Notes: generated from the sequence alone by a model not told the origin. Shown: positions 36,376 to 47,506, counted from the first letter of the stretch. The stretch is DNA of 64,000 nt from Polynucleobacter necessarius (GCF_900095215.1 NZ_LT606949.1:124001-188000), one strand, 5' to 3'. Made by a program: numbers and translations.

Positions 36376-38424
36376 ATGAATCTTTTATATGAAGAAGGTG
36401 GCGATATTAAGATCGCCACAGTGCAGTCCGCATCAGGCACTGGTGATGAGGAGTCTTGGCAGGCCACCAGTCTTTCTGGGAAGAAGATTAAGCTCAAAGC
36501 CAAAGAGGTTTGGTTGCGTTTTGAAAAACCAGAAGCTCAGGCGGCGATGGATGAGGCAGGCGCACTCACTGCCGATATAGATTTGCAATTGCTGTGGGAT
36601 TGCGCGCCGGACGAAGAATTTGGTTTGGTGGATGTGGCGCATGAATACTTTGGTTCGCAAGCGAGTGTTGCTCAACAAGTCGCATTGGCGATCGCTTTGC
36701 AAGGTGCACCCGTATTTTTTCGTCGCAAAGGGCGTGGCCGTTTTCAGAGGGCGCCGTTAGAGCAGTTACAGGCGGGTCTGACTGCTTTAGAGCGCAAGCA
36801 GAAAGAGCTTGAGCAGCAAGTAGTGTGGCAACAAGAATTAGTTGCTGGAACATTTCCTGAGGTGCTGAAGTCTTCAGCCAAGCAATTACTGTTCGCTCCG
36901 GATAAAAATACTTCAGCGTACAAAGCTTTGATAGCGGCTTGTGCCGAGACTGGTGAAGCTCCAGCTCAGCTGATGATTCGTTGCGGCGCTATTGATTCAC
37001 CTTTGACTTATCACCAGGGAATGTTTTTGAAGGCGCATTTTCCAAATGGCGCTGCTCACAATCCAAATGTGGGAATTGATCAGGACGCTTACGCTGCTGC
37101 GGTTGCTCAGCTGCCGCTTGCGCAAGTGCAAGCATTCTCTATTGATGACTCCGGCACCACAGAAATTGATGATGCCTTATCAGTAACAGAGCTGCCTGAT
37201 GGTGGGCATCGGGTGGGTATTCATATTGCCGCACCGGGCTTGGCTATTACAAAAGATGATCCATTGGATCAAATTGCACGTAATCGGATGTCTACCGTGT
37301 ATTTCCCGGGCGACAAAATTACGATGCTGCCTGATTCGGTGATTGAGCAGTTCTCATTAGACGAGGGTATGCCAAGGCCAGCCTTGTCGATCTATGTTGA
37401 TATTGATGCGCAAGGGGTTGTGAATCGAGATACTTTGCAGATGCAGGCGGAAATGGTGCCGATGGCGGCCAATTTGCGCTTAGAGGATATAGAACATCTT
37501 GTTAGTGAAGAAAGCTTGCTTGATGAAATCGCTAACTATCCCTATCGCAAAGAATTAGCCATCTTGTGGAAAGCCGCCAAACTGCTACACGCGGGGCGCC
37601 AAGAAAAACGTATAGCAAATGGCTTGCGGGCGGAGCAACTTGGCCTCATAGATCTCAATGCACTAGCGCGAGATTTTCATTTTCAGATTCAGGATGTAGA
37701 AGGGGTGCAGCGGGTTGAGATCGTGCCGCGTCAACGAGGATCTATTTTGGACACCATTGTTGCGGAGTGGATGATTTTTTGTAACAGCGCCTCTGGCCAA
37801 CTCTTGGCGGATCATGGTCTTCCAGGCTTATTTAGAACTCAGAAGGGTTGGGGCCCATTGCGCACTCGCATGCAAACTACTACAGGGCCTCATGAAGGTT
37901 TGGGATTGGATTACTATGCCTGGTGCACTTCTCCTTTGCGTCGATATTCAGATTTAGTCAATCAATGGCAATTAATTGCCTTAGCTAAACATGGTGTTAC
38001 TGCCAAAATGGTGGCGCCTTTCCCGCCACGTGATGCGACCCTCATGGGGATTGCGGCTGACTTCGAGTCTTGCTATCAAGCCTACGGCGAGTTCCAGGAT
38101 CGACTGGAAAAATATTGGTGTTTACGTTGGATCATGCAAGACGGTGAATCAAAAACAGTTCACGTGCGCCATTTAAAAGAGGGTATGTCTCGAGTCGAGT
38201 TGGTGCCGTTGCATTTGCCGATTCCTGAATTGGCAAGTCACCCCCGCATGACGCGTGCAGAGGTGGTGATTGCGGGCGTGAATTTATTGCAGTTGAGTGC
38301 GGGTGTTCGTGTGCTCGAGATAGAGGCAAAGCTAGAGTCTCCAGAAAAGGACTTAGCTGATCAGGCTGAGAAGTCTGCGCCGGAGTCATTAGATAGTCCT
38401 GAAGAAGATGCTAGCCCGAATTAA
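36376..38424 (+). CDS. RNase II/R family exoribonuclease (RNB domain)
   Basis: This 3'-5' exoribonuclease of 682 residues carries the RNB domain with the metal-binding Asp cluster (FSIDDSGTTEIDDALSV, about residues 254-270), the pattern RNRMSTVYFPGDKITMLP and a C-terminal S1-like region ending in an acidic tail. An N-terminal region of about 200 residues lacks the clear cold-shock domains of E. coli Rnr, so it is a divergent RNase II-type enzyme of the kind seen next to the TonB-like gene and aroE in this group. It overlaps the next start by 17 bp. Confidence 0.9.
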   Translation: MNLLYEEGGDIKIATVQSASGTGDEESWQATSLSGKKIKLKAKEVWLRFEKPEAQAAMDEAGALTADIDLQLLWDCAPDEEFGLVDVAHEYFGSQASVAQQVALAIALQGAPVFFRRKGRGRFQRAPLEQLQAGLTALERKQKELEQQVVWQQELVAGTFPEVLKSSAKQLLFAPDKNTSAYKALIAACAETGEAPAQLMIRCGAIDSPLTYHQGMFLKAHFPNGAAHNPNVGIDQDAYAAAVAQLPLAQVQAFSIDDSGTTEIDDALSVTELPDGGHRVGIHIAAPGLAITKDDPLDQIARNRMSTVYFPGDKITMLPDSVIEQFSLDEGMPRPALSIYVDIDAQGVVNRDTLQMQAEMVPMAANLRLEDIEHLVSEESLLDEIANYPYRKELAILWKAAKLLHAGRQEKRIANGLRAEQLGLIDLNALARDFHFQIQDVEGVQRVEIVPRQRGSILDTIVAEWMIFCNSASGQLLADHGLPGLFRTQKGWGPLRTRMQTTTGPHEGLGLDYYAWCTSPLRRYSDLVNQWQLIALAKHGVTAKMVAPFPPRDATLMGIAADFESCYQAYGEFQDRLEKYWCLRWIMQDGESKTVHVRHLKEGMSRVELVPLHLPIPELASHPRMTRAEVVIAGVNLLQLSAGVRVLEIEAKLESPEKDLADQAEKSAPESLDSPEEDASPN

Positions 38425-39295
38425 GCTCGTTGATATCCCTTGTCCTGAGAAGCTCAGCAAGGCCATGCATTACCTTCGTAGTGCTTGGAATCGCTACCCA
38501 TTTCGTTTTGCATTGTACGTTTCCATTTTGATTCATATCCTCTTTTTATCTTTTCGTTGGGGTGTTGTGGAGATTCAGAATCGCAGGTTAAACACTCCTT
38601 TGAGCGTGGTGCTAGTCAATGCCAGCAATAACACGCCCACACAAACAGCAAACAAATTGGCGCAAGCCGATTTGCAGGGTGGTGGCAAAACAGAAAACCA
38701 AGATGCCACCGCGCTCCATCGCGCTAGATTGGGTGCCGAGGCTAGACTTGAAGTCTTGGAGAAACAGCAAAAGCAAATGCTGGCAAAGCTGGATGAGCAA
38801 CGTATTCGTTCTGGCGGTCGAAAAAGTGGCGAAGAGCAAAAAATCACGCCGCAACTCAATTCCTTGGAAGCTGAATTAGCTAATCGGCTGCAATCCGATG
38901 GCAGAGAGCCAAGACGCAAAGTACTCACTGGCGCCAATACAAAAGCGGTAAGCTTTGCGCATTATTACGATTCCATGGGTCAAAAAATTGAAGCTTATGG
39001 CAGCGCATTTTTCCCCAGAGCAAATGGTCGCCCCTTGTATGGCAGCCTAGTGATTGTGGTGAGTGTTGATAAGCAAGGCAGAATCACGACAAACGCTCAA
39101 GGCAAAGATGGGCTCTCGATAGGCCGCAGCTCTGGTAATCCAGAACTAGATCGCCAAGCCCTTGCTATTGTGAGGGCATCTGCCCCATTTGGCCCCTTCC
39201 CATCTGAAATGCGTAATCAGATTGATGTATTGGATTGGATATCCACATTTGAGTTCACGCGCGATGGGGTAGATCGTTTAGAGCTACGTCATTAA
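38408..39295 (+). CDS. TonB-family energy-coupling protein
   Basis: An N-terminal membrane helix (FALYVSILIHILFLSFRWG, about residues 35-53) is followed by a charged, coiled-coil-like spacer (LEVLEKQQKQMLAKLDEQR) and a C-terminal TonB-type domain (SLVIVVSVDKQGRITTNAQ, NPELDRQALAIVRASAPFGPF). It likely couples inner-membrane energy to an outer-membrane receptor or has an envelope role. The usual Pro-rich linker is weak. No exbBD lies nearby. The start overlaps the 3' end of the RNase gene, suggesting coupling; aroE follows 44 bp downstream. Confidence 0.85.
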   Translation: MLARIKLVDIPCPEKLSKAMHYLRSAWNRYPFRFALYVSILIHILFLSFRWGVVEIQNRRLNTPLSVVLVNASNNTPTQTANKLAQADLQGGGKTENQDATALHRARLGAEARLEVLEKQQKQMLAKLDEQRIRSGGRKSGEEQKITPQLNSLEAELANRLQSDGREPRRKVLTGANTKAVSFAHYYDSMGQKIEAYGSAFFPRANGRPLYGSLVIVVSVDKQGRITTNAQGKDGLSIGRSSGNPELDRQALAIVRASAPFGPFPSEMRNQIDVLDWISTFEFTRDGVDRLELRH

Positions 39296-39339
39296 AGCAA
39301 TTTAACTAACTTCATAAATTCGCTTATTCTGTAGTCATT

Positions 39340-40245
39340 ATGAGTTCTACGAACACCACCTCACTGCATACGGATCCCAGTCTTTTTGCTGGTGTGGATG
39401 TTTATGCCGTAGCAGGCAATCCGATTGCGCACAGTAAATCTCCGGCAATCCATCAACGTTTTGCGGAGCAAGCAAATCAACGTATGCACTATAGGCGACT
39501 CCAGCCCGAGATCAACTCATTTGCCAAAGCAGCTCAAGCATTCTTTGCCGCCGGCGGTAAGGGTATGAATGTCACAGTGCCGTTTAAATTGGACGCACAA
39601 ACTCTCGCCGACGTTCTAACGCCGCGTGCGCAACTAGCAGGCGCGGTAAATGCCTTATGGAAAACGGAAGGCAAGATCTTTGGCGACAACACAGATGGCG
39701 CGGGTTTAGTGCGCGATCTGTTGGCAAAAGGCATTGCCTTGCATGGCGCTCGTATTTTGCTCATAGGCGCTGGCGGTGCAGCGCGCGGTGTGATGGGCCC
39801 TTTGCTCGAGCAGTCGCCTAAATCCTTCATCATCGCTAATCGTTCCAGTGCTAAGGCAGATGATTTAGTAAAAATCTTTGCTGATTTAGCTGCCTCCAAA
39901 GAGGTGGCACTAGAGTCTCGGACATTGCTGGATTTGGAAGCTGCTACAAAAACCCTGCATCCATTTGATTTGGTGATTAATGCCACTGCCGCTGGTTTGA
40001 CCGATGAGTCTCCTGTGAGTTTAAAAGCGGTCGGCAATATTTTTGTCCCCAGCTCTTTCGCATATGACATGGTTTATGGCAAAACCACCTCCTTTATGCA
40101 ACAGGCCCTACAACGAGGCGCACGCGTGAGCGATGGGCTTGGAATGTTGGTTGAGCAAGCCGCAGATGCATTCTTATTGTGGCGTGGCGCTCAGCTGGCT
40201 ACCGCCATTGATCCTCGCGCAGTTTTGGCAGAGTTACGTAGCTAA
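39340..40245 (+). CDS. aroE: AroE, shikimate dehydrogenase
   Basis: AroE reduces 3-dehydroshikimate with NADPH. The substrate-binding motif [12 protein letters not shown], the catalytic Lys in [10 protein letters not shown], the [12 protein letters not shown] stretch and the Rossmann loop [12 protein letters not shown] are all present. At 301 residues it is slightly longer than typical because of an N-terminal extension. The gene is intact, like aroQ upstream, so shikimate synthesis is kept. Confidence 0.96.
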   Translation: MSSTNTTSLHTDPSLFAGVDVYAVAGNPIAHSKSPAIHQRFAEQANQRMHYRRLQPEINSFAKAAQAFFAAGGKGMNVTVPFKLDAQTLADVLTPRAQLAGAVNALWKTEGKIFGDNTDGAGLVRDLLAKGIALHGARILLIGAGGAARGVMGPLLEQSPKSFIIANRSSAKADDLVKIFADLAASKEVALESRTLLDLEAATKTLHPFDLVINATAAGLTDESPVSLKAVGNIFVPSSFAYDMVYGKTTSFMQQALQRGARVSDGLGMLVEQAADAFLLWRGAQLATAIDPRAVLAELRS

Positions 40246-41006
40246 CTCATTCTAATTCGCTGGCTTCTTTATCCAGTGAAGTGTTTGCTAGCGGGGTTTA
40301 TCGCAATGCAAATCCACTTTGTGCTGCAGATTGCTTTGTGGACGAGCTTAGACCCCAGTAGTACTGCGTTTCAGAGAGCGGAGCGTTGGCGTCTATGTAC
40401 ATGGCATTGGACTTGCTCGGTGCAATCTCGTTGGGCGTCTTATGACAAGATTTCTAATAATTTGAAACAGGCGGTTCTAGTCAGTGAAGATGACATTTTC
40501 TTCCAGAACAAAGGTGTGCGAGTGGAGGATATGCAAAAGGCTTGGGGAAAAACCAACAATAGAATCGGCAAAAATCCCAAGTTGGCAATCCATCTAAAAC
40601 CGCATTGCGCGGTGGCTCAACCATTACTCAGCAGTTAGCAAAAAATTTATTTCTATCTTCAGAGCAAAACTATTTACGTAAAGGGCAAGAGCTCATCATT
40701 ACTGGGCTTCTGGAGTTAACGCTCTCCAAACAAAGGATGTATGAGATTTACCTAAACTCAGTGGAGTGGGGTGAAGGGATTGTCGGAATTGGTGCTGCGG
40801 CTCAACACTATTACGCTACAAGTCCAGCGGCATTGGGTCGAGAGAAATCCGCCGCTCTAGCTTCAGCGCTGCCAGCGCCTAAGTGTTTTGACCAGCAGCA
40901 GTATTGCCGTCGAGGAAGTATTAATTACTCCACTCGCCAGGAATTTATTTTAGAGAATATGGATCGGGTGGCTTTAGCGCCTTACCCAAAGAAGCAAGGA
41001 ACCTAG
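40246..41006 (+). pseudogene. mtgA: MtgA, monofunctional peptidoglycan glycosyltransferase, frameshifted
   Basis: MtgA polymerises lipid II glycan chains. A first frame carries a degraded N-terminal membrane segment and the catalytic Glu region (LKQAVLVSEDDIFFQNKGV). It leaves frame between about 40571 and 40590; the second frame resumes as LRGGSTITQQLAKNLFLSSEQNYLRKGQE and EIYLNSVEWGEGIVG, and ends at 41006. The start codon is not clear, so the 5' boundary is the end of aroE. The aroE-mtgA order is conserved in betaproteobacteria. At least one lesion is certain. Class A penicillin-binding proteins elsewhere could replace it. Confidence 0.85.
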
Positions 41007-41852
41007 TTACTTGCTTGCAGCAATTCGGAGTGCGTCTCGTATACTCATGGCCATCGCTCTAGCGGCTTCCGCAAAATCAGTGCCAGAACTGGCATACAAA
41101 ATCGCCCTTGAAGAATTGATGATCATTCCAGTTCCTGCCTTACCTGCGACTTTTCCGGCGCTGACGGTGGCGTCAATATCGCCGCCTTGAGCGCCAATGC
41201 CTGGAATCAATAAAGGCATCTCGCCAACAATGGCGCGCACCTTAGCAATTTCCTCTGGAAAGGTAGCTCCGACTACTACGCTGATTTGACCAGAGCTATT
41301 CCACTGTTGCGAGGCGAGCTTGGCTACGTGTAGATACAGAGATTCACGATTGGGTGCAACATTCAAAAACTGTAAATCGGATCCACCGGGATTGGACGTG
41401 CGGCACAACACGATGACCCCTTTGCCTGTATGTTTTAAGTAGGGTTCGATGGTGTCAAAGCCCATATATGGGTTCACTGTCACCGCATCCGCACCATAGC
41501 GCTCAAAGGCTTCTAGAGCGTAGTGATCAGCGGTGCTTCCAATATCACCCCGCTTTGAATCCAAAATGACTGGGATGTGGGGGTATTGATCTTTGAGGTG
41601 CTTGATCAGTTTTTCTAATTGGGCCTCGGCTCTTTGGGAGGCAAAGTAGGCAAATTGTGGCTTAAAAGCGCAGACTAAATCCGCAGTCGCATCGGCGATT
41701 TCGCGGCAGAACTCAAAGATCCCTTCTGCTTTCCCTTGTAGGGACTGGGGTAAGCGCCTTGGGTCCGGGTCACAACCAACACACAGCATGCTGCCTTGAG
41801 AAGCCCATGCGGACTGGAGTTGCTGGTTAAAGGTATTTGAGCGAGAGTTCAT
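41007..41852 (-). CDS. pyrF: PyrF, orotidine 5'-phosphate decarboxylase (type 2)
   Basis: PyrF makes UMP by decarboxylating OMP. The catalytic Lys/Asp region reads [13 protein letters not shown], and the phosphate-binding end is PGIGAQGGD with the type-2 spacing. The 281 residues match the longer type 2 enzymes of this group. It is convergent with the mtgA remnant (stops 1 bp apart) and divergent from corA. Confidence 0.95.
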   Translation of the reverse strand: MNSRSNTFNQQLQSAWASQGSMLCVGCDPDPRRLPQSLQGKAEGIFEFCREIADATADLVCAFKPQFAYFASQRAEAQLEKLIKHLKDQYPHIPVILDSKRGDIGSTADHYALEAFERYGADAVTVNPYMGFDTIEPYLKHTGKGVIVLCRTSNPGGSDLQFLNVAPNRESLYLHVAKLASQQWNSSGQISVVVGATFPEEIAKVRAIVGEMPLLIPGIGAQGGDIDATVSAGKVAGKAGTGMIINSSRAILYASSGTDFAEAARAMAMSIRDALRIAASK

Positions 41853-41927
41853 TGGATTTGGCTTATTTTAGTGAAACTGTCATGGTCTCTATAGGATAAA
41901 CTAGCGCACATTCCTTAGGAGTTCACC

Positions 41928-42893
41928 ATGATCAACTTGTTCGTCCTGCAAAATGGCCGCCTCTCTCAAGAGCAAGTCGAAGATCGCAATGAATTGTTGC
42001 AATATGCCAATCCTATCTGGATTGACGTGGTTGATCCAGAAGAAGAGGAATTAATCTGGATTAAAGAAGCGTTTGGCGTACTCTTGCCTGAGTTGGATGA
42101 CTTGGGTGACTTAGAAGCTTCTGCGCGTTATTTCGAGGCAGATGATGGCCACCTCCATATCCGTACTGATTTCTTATTGGATGAAGAAGAAATTTCTCGT
42201 AACGTACGAGTGGCTTTCGTTCTCACCAAGCAAGTATTGTTCTCTATTCATGACGAAGATTTGCCAGTGTTCCGCTTGGTTCGTTTGCGCGCGCGTTTGC
42301 GTCCTGGATCAGTGAGTAATGCGAAAGATGTGTTGCTGGATTTGTACTCCACTGATGCGGAGTACTCCGCTGATGCTTTGGAAGAGGTTTATGAAAACCT
42401 GGAACAAGCAGGTAAGCGAGTGTTGCAAGACGACATCAATGATGCGGATGCGGAACAAGTTCTCGAGACAATCGCAAAAGAGGAAGATACTAACGGACGT
42501 ATTCGTCGCAATGTGATGGATACCCGCAGAGCCTTATCTTTCCTGATGCGCAGCAAATTGCTTTCGGATGAGCAGCAAGAGGAAGCGCGTCAAATTTTGC
42601 GCGACATCGACTCTTTAGAGAACCATACCGCCTTCCTATTCGACAAGATTAACTTCTTGATGGATGCGACGGTTGGTTTTATTAACCTGAACCAATCCAA
42701 GATTATTAAGATCTTCTCGGTGGTATCGGTAGCATTAATGCCACCAACTTTACTGGCTAGTGTTTGGGGCATGAACTACAAACACATGCCTGAATTGGAC
42801 GCGACTTGGGGGTATCCGATGGCAATTTGCGCCATGGTGATTTCAGCAATCATTCCTCTGTGGTACTTCCATAGCAAAGGGTGGATGAAGTAA
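41928..42893 (+). CDS. corA: CorA, magnesium/cobalt transporter
   Basis: CorA is a pentameric inner-membrane Mg2+ channel. The large N-terminal cytoplasmic domain (about residues 1-255) is followed by two C-terminal membrane helices separated by the selectivity loop WGMNYKHMPE, with the family GMN signature. It has 321 residues and a TAGGAG ribosome binding site before ATG 41928. No lesion. Confidence 0.96.
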   Translation: MINLFVLQNGRLSQEQVEDRNELLQYANPIWIDVVDPEEEELIWIKEAFGVLLPELDDLGDLEASARYFEADDGHLHIRTDFLLDEEEISRNVRVAFVLTKQVLFSIHDEDLPVFRLVRLRARLRPGSVSNAKDVLLDLYSTDAEYSADALEEVYENLEQAGKRVLQDDINDADAEQVLETIAKEEDTNGRIRRNVMDTRRALSFLMRSKLLSDEQQEEARQILRDIDSLENHTAFLFDKINFLMDATVGFINLNQSKIIKIFSVVSVALMPPTLLASVWGMNYKHMPELDATWGYPMAICAMVISAIIPLWYFHSKGWMK

Positions 42894-42918
42894 TTGACAG
42901 TAAGCGCTACGTTTGCGC

Positions 42919-43398
42919 TTAGCTTCTGCGCAAAGCAATCAACTCAGCAAGTGCAAATTCGGTGGCTTGTCGTCTGATCGTATGACGGTCACCGTCAAAA
43001 TACTGGGTTTTAGTGACTGTTTGACTTTCAGTAGCCCAGCCAAAGCACACAGTTCCAACCGGTTTTTCCTTTGTGCCACCAGTGGGCCCTGCAATTCCAG
43101 TAATGGAAATAGCCACATTGCTTCCAGAATTGATGCGAGCGCCCTCAACCATGGCCTTGGCCACTTGCTCGCTGACCGCCCCATGAGCTTCAATTAGCTC
43201 GGGGGGTACACCAAGAGATTCTGTTTTAGCTTCATTGCTATAGGTGATAAAACCACGCTCAAACCATTTGCTTGAGCCTGCTAGTTCAGTCAAGGTTGCG
43301 CAGACAAATCCCCCGGTGCAAGATTCCGCCAATGACACTGTCCAATTTCTGGAGAGCAGTATTTGCGCCAATGTTTTGGTGAGGTCCGTCGCATTCAT
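42919..43398 (-). CDS. pncC: PncC, NMN amidohydrolase (CinA C-terminal family)
   Basis: PncC deamidates nicotinamide mononucleotide to NaMN, salvaging NAD. The 159-residue product is a stand-alone CinA C-terminal domain with the motifs LAESCTGGFVCATLTE, GAVSEQVA and SITGIAGPTGGTKEKPVGTV. It overlaps the upstream pgpA stop by 1 bp, in a thiL-pgpA-pncC group. Intact. Confidence 0.94.
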   Translation of the reverse strand: MNATDLTKTLAQILLSRNWTVSLAESCTGGFVCATLTELAGSSKWFERGFITYSNEAKTESLGVPPELIEAHGAVSEQVAKAMVEGARINSGSNVAISITGIAGPTGGTKEKPVGTVCFGWATESQTVTKTQYFDGDRHTIRRQATEFALAELIALRRS

Positions 43399-43958
43399 TA
43401 TTTAATTAAAAACTGAATTAAAGCGATTGTGAGTAGTGTGCAAAAGGCCGCTGCAAGATCATCAAGCACGATGCCAAATCCACGCCAAATGATTTGTAAA
43501 AGAGAGGAGGGTGAAGTGTGATCGCTTTTTAAATTTTTAAAATGTCGATCAATCATGCCAATCGGCCCTGGTTTGACTACATCAAAAAAACGAAATAATG
43601 CGAATGCCAAAATCTGGATCCAAATCGTTGTTGGCATGATGAAGATGAGTACTAACCAAAAGGCAACGATTTCATCCAAAACAATGCCACCAAAATCTTT
43701 TTTACCGAGCTTTTCGCTGACATGGCCACAGATCCAGCATCCGATCAAAATACCGCCACCAATAATCCAAAGAAAGTCTTGTGTGCTGAGAAAGTATTCA
43801 CCCACCAGGAAGGCGGCCCAGGCCCAGAGTGTGCCCGCTGTGCCTGGTGCTACGGGGCTTAAGCTGCTTCCAAAGCCAAAAGCAATGGTGCGGCTAGCGG
43901 TTTGAAATACCCACTTGAAGTTTGGTTTCACAACTATGGAATGCTCAGTATTGGTCAT
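43398..43958 (-). CDS. pgpA: PgpA, phosphatidylglycerophosphatase A
   Basis: PgpA removes the phosphate from phosphatidylglycerol phosphate in the inner membrane. It has the family motifs FGFGSSLSPVAPGTAGTLWA and FGGIVLDEIVAFW, and about three to four membrane segments in 186 residues. Its ATG overlaps the ancestral thiL stop as ATGA (43955-43958), showing former translational coupling with the now broken thiL. Confidence 0.94.
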   Translation of the reverse strand: MTNTEHSIVVKPNFKWVFQTASRTIAFGFGSSLSPVAPGTAGTLWAWAAFLVGEYFLSTQDFLWIIGGGILIGCWICGHVSEKLGKKDFGGIVLDEIVAFWLVLIFIMPTTIWIQILAFALFRFFDVVKPGPIGMIDRHFKNLKSDHTSPSSLLQIIWRGFGIVLDDLAAAFCTLLTIALIQFLIK

Positions 43959-44970
43959 GATGCAAAGTGATCAAAAGATTTTAGAAGAGGCTCTGCTTGA
44001 GCATCGCTTAGTAAATCACCTGCCGCATTTAATAGATCCTTGCTTCAGTCTCTTTTCTTGGAAGAATTTTTCCAATGCGTATTAATTGTAGATTAAGCGA
44101 CTTGCTAATTGCTTGAATTTTGTCTCGCTGACTTGCGGGCGCGGTAAAGCCAATTTCATAATCATCTCCACCACATGCGGCAAATTGATTTTGAATAGAC
44201 ACCTCTTGTTTTTGCAATGTGACTGACTTTGGCAATTGATCCAACTGAATTTGGGCATCTACTTGGGATTGACGCAGAATGTGGCGTAAGTCTCCCAGTA
44301 ATCCATCGGAGATATCCAAGGAAGCACTCGCAATTTCTCTCAGTTGCATGCCTAACTCTATTCGGGGAGTTGGTTGATGCATGCGATGTTCGATTTGTTT
44401 TAAATCTTCCTTGGGTAGGTTGATTGCATGACGCAGTGCAGCAAGCACGAGCCTTGCGTCGCCAACTGTTCCGGATACCCAGATATCGTCGCCCGGTTTT
44501 GCCCCTGATCTGCGAATGGCTTTGCTCTGAGGAATACTGCCAAAGGCGGTGATAGAGATGGTGAGCAGGCCAGCTGTGGTATCGCCGCCAATGAGGGCGC
44601 AGGAATATTGCTTTGCGATAGCAAATAAGCCTTTAGAAAAGCCTGCTAGCCACCCCGTATTTACAGCGGGTAGGGCAATCGTTAGCGTAAATCCCAATGG
44701 TCTCGCGCCAATCGCCGCCAGGTCTGAAAGGTTGACTGCGATGGCTTTGTGGCCCAAAAGGACAGGATCAGCGTCTGTGAAACAATGTCGACCCTAAACC
44801 AACAGGTCACTGGTAATGGCGATTTCTTCATCCGTAGGGGGTTTTATCAGGTCGCAATCATCTCCAATTCCCAGTGTGACCCGTTGATCTGCGTTTTTGC
44901 ATAACGCCCCCGTTTTAAAAAAACGTTCGATTAGGTCAAATTCTCCTAGGGGTTTGGAATGAGAAGACAT
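43955..44970 (-). pseudogene. thiL: ThiL, thiamine-monophosphate kinase, nonsense mutation and frameshift
   Basis: ThiL phosphorylates thiamine monophosphate to the active cofactor thiamine diphosphate. The frame begins at ATG 44970 (MSSHSKPLGEFDLIERF) and has the metal/ATP motif GIGDDCDLI. It then hits TAG at 44794-44796 where homologues have Glu (DLLV-E-GRH), continues in the same frame through HKAIAVNLSDLAAIGA and ALIGGDTT, and loses one T near 44032. The true C-terminus (LNAAGDLLSDAQAEPLL) is then in another frame that ends in an ATGA overlap with pgpA. Two independent lesions make loss likely. Confidence 0.92.
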
Positions 44971-45078
44971 ACCCGATTTTAGGGTGCTTATGTGACGAGC
45001 GCCCGAGAGGAATAGAATTGCAGTCTTATAAGTCTTAGATAAAACGTAAATAAAGACAGAACTTAGCGAGTTAGTGGA

Positions 45079-47400
45079 ATGAGCAAAGAAAATAACAAAG
45101 AGCAACAAATCGCAGCCTTAAGAGAGGCAGCCCTTCAGTATCACGAGTTTCCGACTCCCGGCAAAATTGAAATTGCCCCAACAAAACAACTCATCAATCA
45201 ACGAGACTTAGCACTGGCATATACGCCTGGTGTCGCCGCTCCTTGCGAAGAAATTGTTAAAGATCCTGCGAATGCTTTTAAGTACACGAGACGCGGTCAT
45301 TTAGTCGGCGTTGTCACGAACGGTACTGCCGTATTAGGTTTGGGAAATATTGGTCCATTGGCGAGTAAGCCGGTGATGGAAGGTAAAGCGGTTCTCTTTA
45401 AAAAATTTGCTGGCATCGATGTGTTTGATATCGAAGTTAACGAAAATGATCCGGACAAATTAGTTGAGATCATTGCAGCATTAGAGCCAACTTTTGGCGG
45501 CATTAATTTAGAAGACATTAAAGCGCCAGACTGTTTCGTAGTTGAGCGTAAGTTGCAAGCACGCATGAAGATTCCGGTCTTTCATGATGACCAGCACGGT
45601 ACGGCGATTGTCGTCGCAGCCGCTATCCTCAATGGTTTGAAGGTGGTTGGCAAAAAAGTAGAAGATGTAAAACTGGTTACTTCTGGGGCGGGTGCGGCAG
45701 CATTGGCCTGTTTAGATTTATTAGTTGATCTTGGTATTCAGCGTAAAAATATTTGGGTAACCGATTTAGCGGGCGTTGCTTACAAAGGTCGCAAAGAACT
45801 GATGGATCCTGAGAAGGGGCCATTCTGTCAGGAGACAGATTTGCGTACGCTTGACCAAGCGATTGAAGGCGCGGATATTTTCTTAGGCCTTTCTGCTGGC
45901 GGCGTATTGAAGCAAGATATGGTCAAGAAGATGGCGCCTAAGCCATTGGTCTATGCCTTAGCGAATCCAACCCCAGAAATTTTGCCTGAAGCAGTGAAAG
46001 CAGTTCGTCCAGATGCAGTGATGGCAACGGGCCGCACTGATTATCCAAATCAAGTAAATAACGTCTTGTGTTTCCCGTTCATCTTCCGTGGTGCATTGGA
46101 TGTGGGCGCAACGACCATTACGCGTGGCATGGAAGTCGCAGCGGTAAAGGCTGTAGCCGAGTTGGCTCAAGCGGAGCAGAGTGAAGTGGTGGCCTCTGTT
46201 TACGGTATTGAGAACCTTTCCTTTGGACCAGAGTATTTAATTCCAAAACCATTTGATCCACGTTTGATCACTGTGATTGCTCCGGCAGTTGCGAAGGCGG
46301 CAATGGATGATGGGGTAGCCTCGCGTCCAATTAAAGACTTCGATGCGTATCGTAATCAGTTGCAGCAATTCGTGTACCACTCCGGTACCTTGATGAAGCC
46401 ACTCTTTAGTATTGCTAAGCGTGTACCAGCGAATCAAAAACGCATTGTGTTTGCTGAAGGCGAAGACGAGCGCGTATTGCGCGCGGTGCAAATCATTATT
46501 GATGAGCACCTTGCAACACCAATCCTGATTGGTCGCCCTGCGGTAATCGAGCATCGCATCGAAAAATTTGGCCTACGCATGAAGTCTGGCGATGACTTTG
46601 AGATTGTTAATCCAGAGAATGACTCACGCTTCCGTGACTTCTGGCAAACCTACCTGGCGCTGACTGAGCGTAAGGGCGTTACCCAGTCATTCGCCAAGCT
46701 AGAAGTGCGTCGCCGCAATAGTTTGATTGGTAGCCTTTTGATCAAAAAAGGCATGGCCGATGGCATGATTTCTGGCACGGTGGGTAATTTAGCTACCCAC
46801 TTAAAGTATGTTGATGAGGTGATTGGCCGTGAGACGGGCGCGAATGTGTATGGCGCAATGTCTGGTTTGATTTTGCCGGGCCGCCAAGTATTTTTAGTGG
46901 ATACCCATATCAATATCGATCCAAGTGCTTGTGAATTAGCTGAGTTGACTTTGATGGCTGCTAGCGAAATGCGTAAGCTTGGCCTCGTGCCTAAGGTGGC
47001 GCTACTTTCTCATTCCAACTTTGGTTCAAGCAATGCGCCATCCGCAGTAAAAATGCGTGAAGTATTGGCGTTGCTGCAAAAGGCGGATCCTACTCTAGAG
47101 GTTGATGGTGAGATGCATGGCGATAGCGCTTTGGATGAAACGATTCGTGCGGGCACGGTAACTGCATCCCCATTAAAAGGCGATGCAAACCTTTTGGTCT
47201 TGCCAAATATCGATGCCGCGAACATTTCTTACAACTTGCTAAAAACAGCGGCTGGTAATGGAATTGCGATTGGGCCATTGCTGTTAGGTGTTGCTAAGCC
47301 GATTCATATTCTGATTCCAGCGGCTACGGTTCGCCGCATTGTTAATGTGACCACTTTGGCGGTGGTAGAGGCTGCAAGCAACGCAAGACGCATTTCTTAA
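45079..47400 (+). CDS. maeB: NADP-dependent malic enzyme, MaeB type with phosphotransacetylase-like domain
   Basis: MaeB decarboxylates malate to pyruvate and makes NADPH. The malic enzyme part (residues about 1-430) holds [14 protein letters not shown], the [11 protein letters not shown] motif and an NADP Rossmann stretch ([16 protein letters not shown]). The C-terminal phosphotransacetylase-like domain (about 445-773) begins [17 protein letters not shown] and regulates rather than transfers in known MaeB. Length 773 is full. It is divergent from the thiL remnant with 108 bp between starts. Confidence 0.96.
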   Translation: MSKENNKEQQIAALREAALQYHEFPTPGKIEIAPTKQLINQRDLALAYTPGVAAPCEEIVKDPANAFKYTRRGHLVGVVTNGTAVLGLGNIGPLASKPVMEGKAVLFKKFAGIDVFDIEVNENDPDKLVEIIAALEPTFGGINLEDIKAPDCFVVERKLQARMKIPVFHDDQHGTAIVVAAAILNGLKVVGKKVEDVKLVTSGAGAAALACLDLLVDLGIQRKNIWVTDLAGVAYKGRKELMDPEKGPFCQETDLRTLDQAIEGADIFLGLSAGGVLKQDMVKKMAPKPLVYALANPTPEILPEAVKAVRPDAVMATGRTDYPNQVNNVLCFPFIFRGALDVGATTITRGMEVAAVKAVAELAQAEQSEVVASVYGIENLSFGPEYLIPKPFDPRLITVIAPAVAKAAMDDGVASRPIKDFDAYRNQLQQFVYHSGTLMKPLFSIAKRVPANQKRIVFAEGEDERVLRAVQIIIDEHLATPILIGRPAVIEHRIEKFGLRMKSGDDFEIVNPENDSRFRDFWQTYLALTERKGVTQSFAKLEVRRRNSLIGSLLIKKGMADGMISGTVGNLATHLKYVDEVIGRETGANVYGAMSGLILPGRQVFLVDTHINIDPSACELAELTLMAASEMRKLGLVPKVALLSHSNFGSSNAPSAVKMREVLALLQKADPTLEVDGEMHGDSALDETIRAGTVTASPLKGDANLLVLPNIDAANISYNLLKTAAGNGIAIGPLLLGVAKPIHILIPAATVRRIVNVTTLAVVEAASNARRIS

Positions 47401-47506
47401 GCTTCTGAAGTAATGAGTAATGTATGTAAGATAGCGATAACTTACATAAAATGCACTGTATCTGGGCTTGATTTGATGGCGTGTTACGGGTAACCTAGCA
47501 CTCATC

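Noticed and set aside
39534..40070. 178-codon minus-strand frame opposite aroE
   Set aside because: It is the antisense shadow of aroE, which is clearly intact; no protein-family features are seen in it.
42902..42920. AAGCGC/GCGCTT hairpin between corA and pncC as a terminator
   Set aside because: It overlaps the pncC stop and lacks a T tract on either side.
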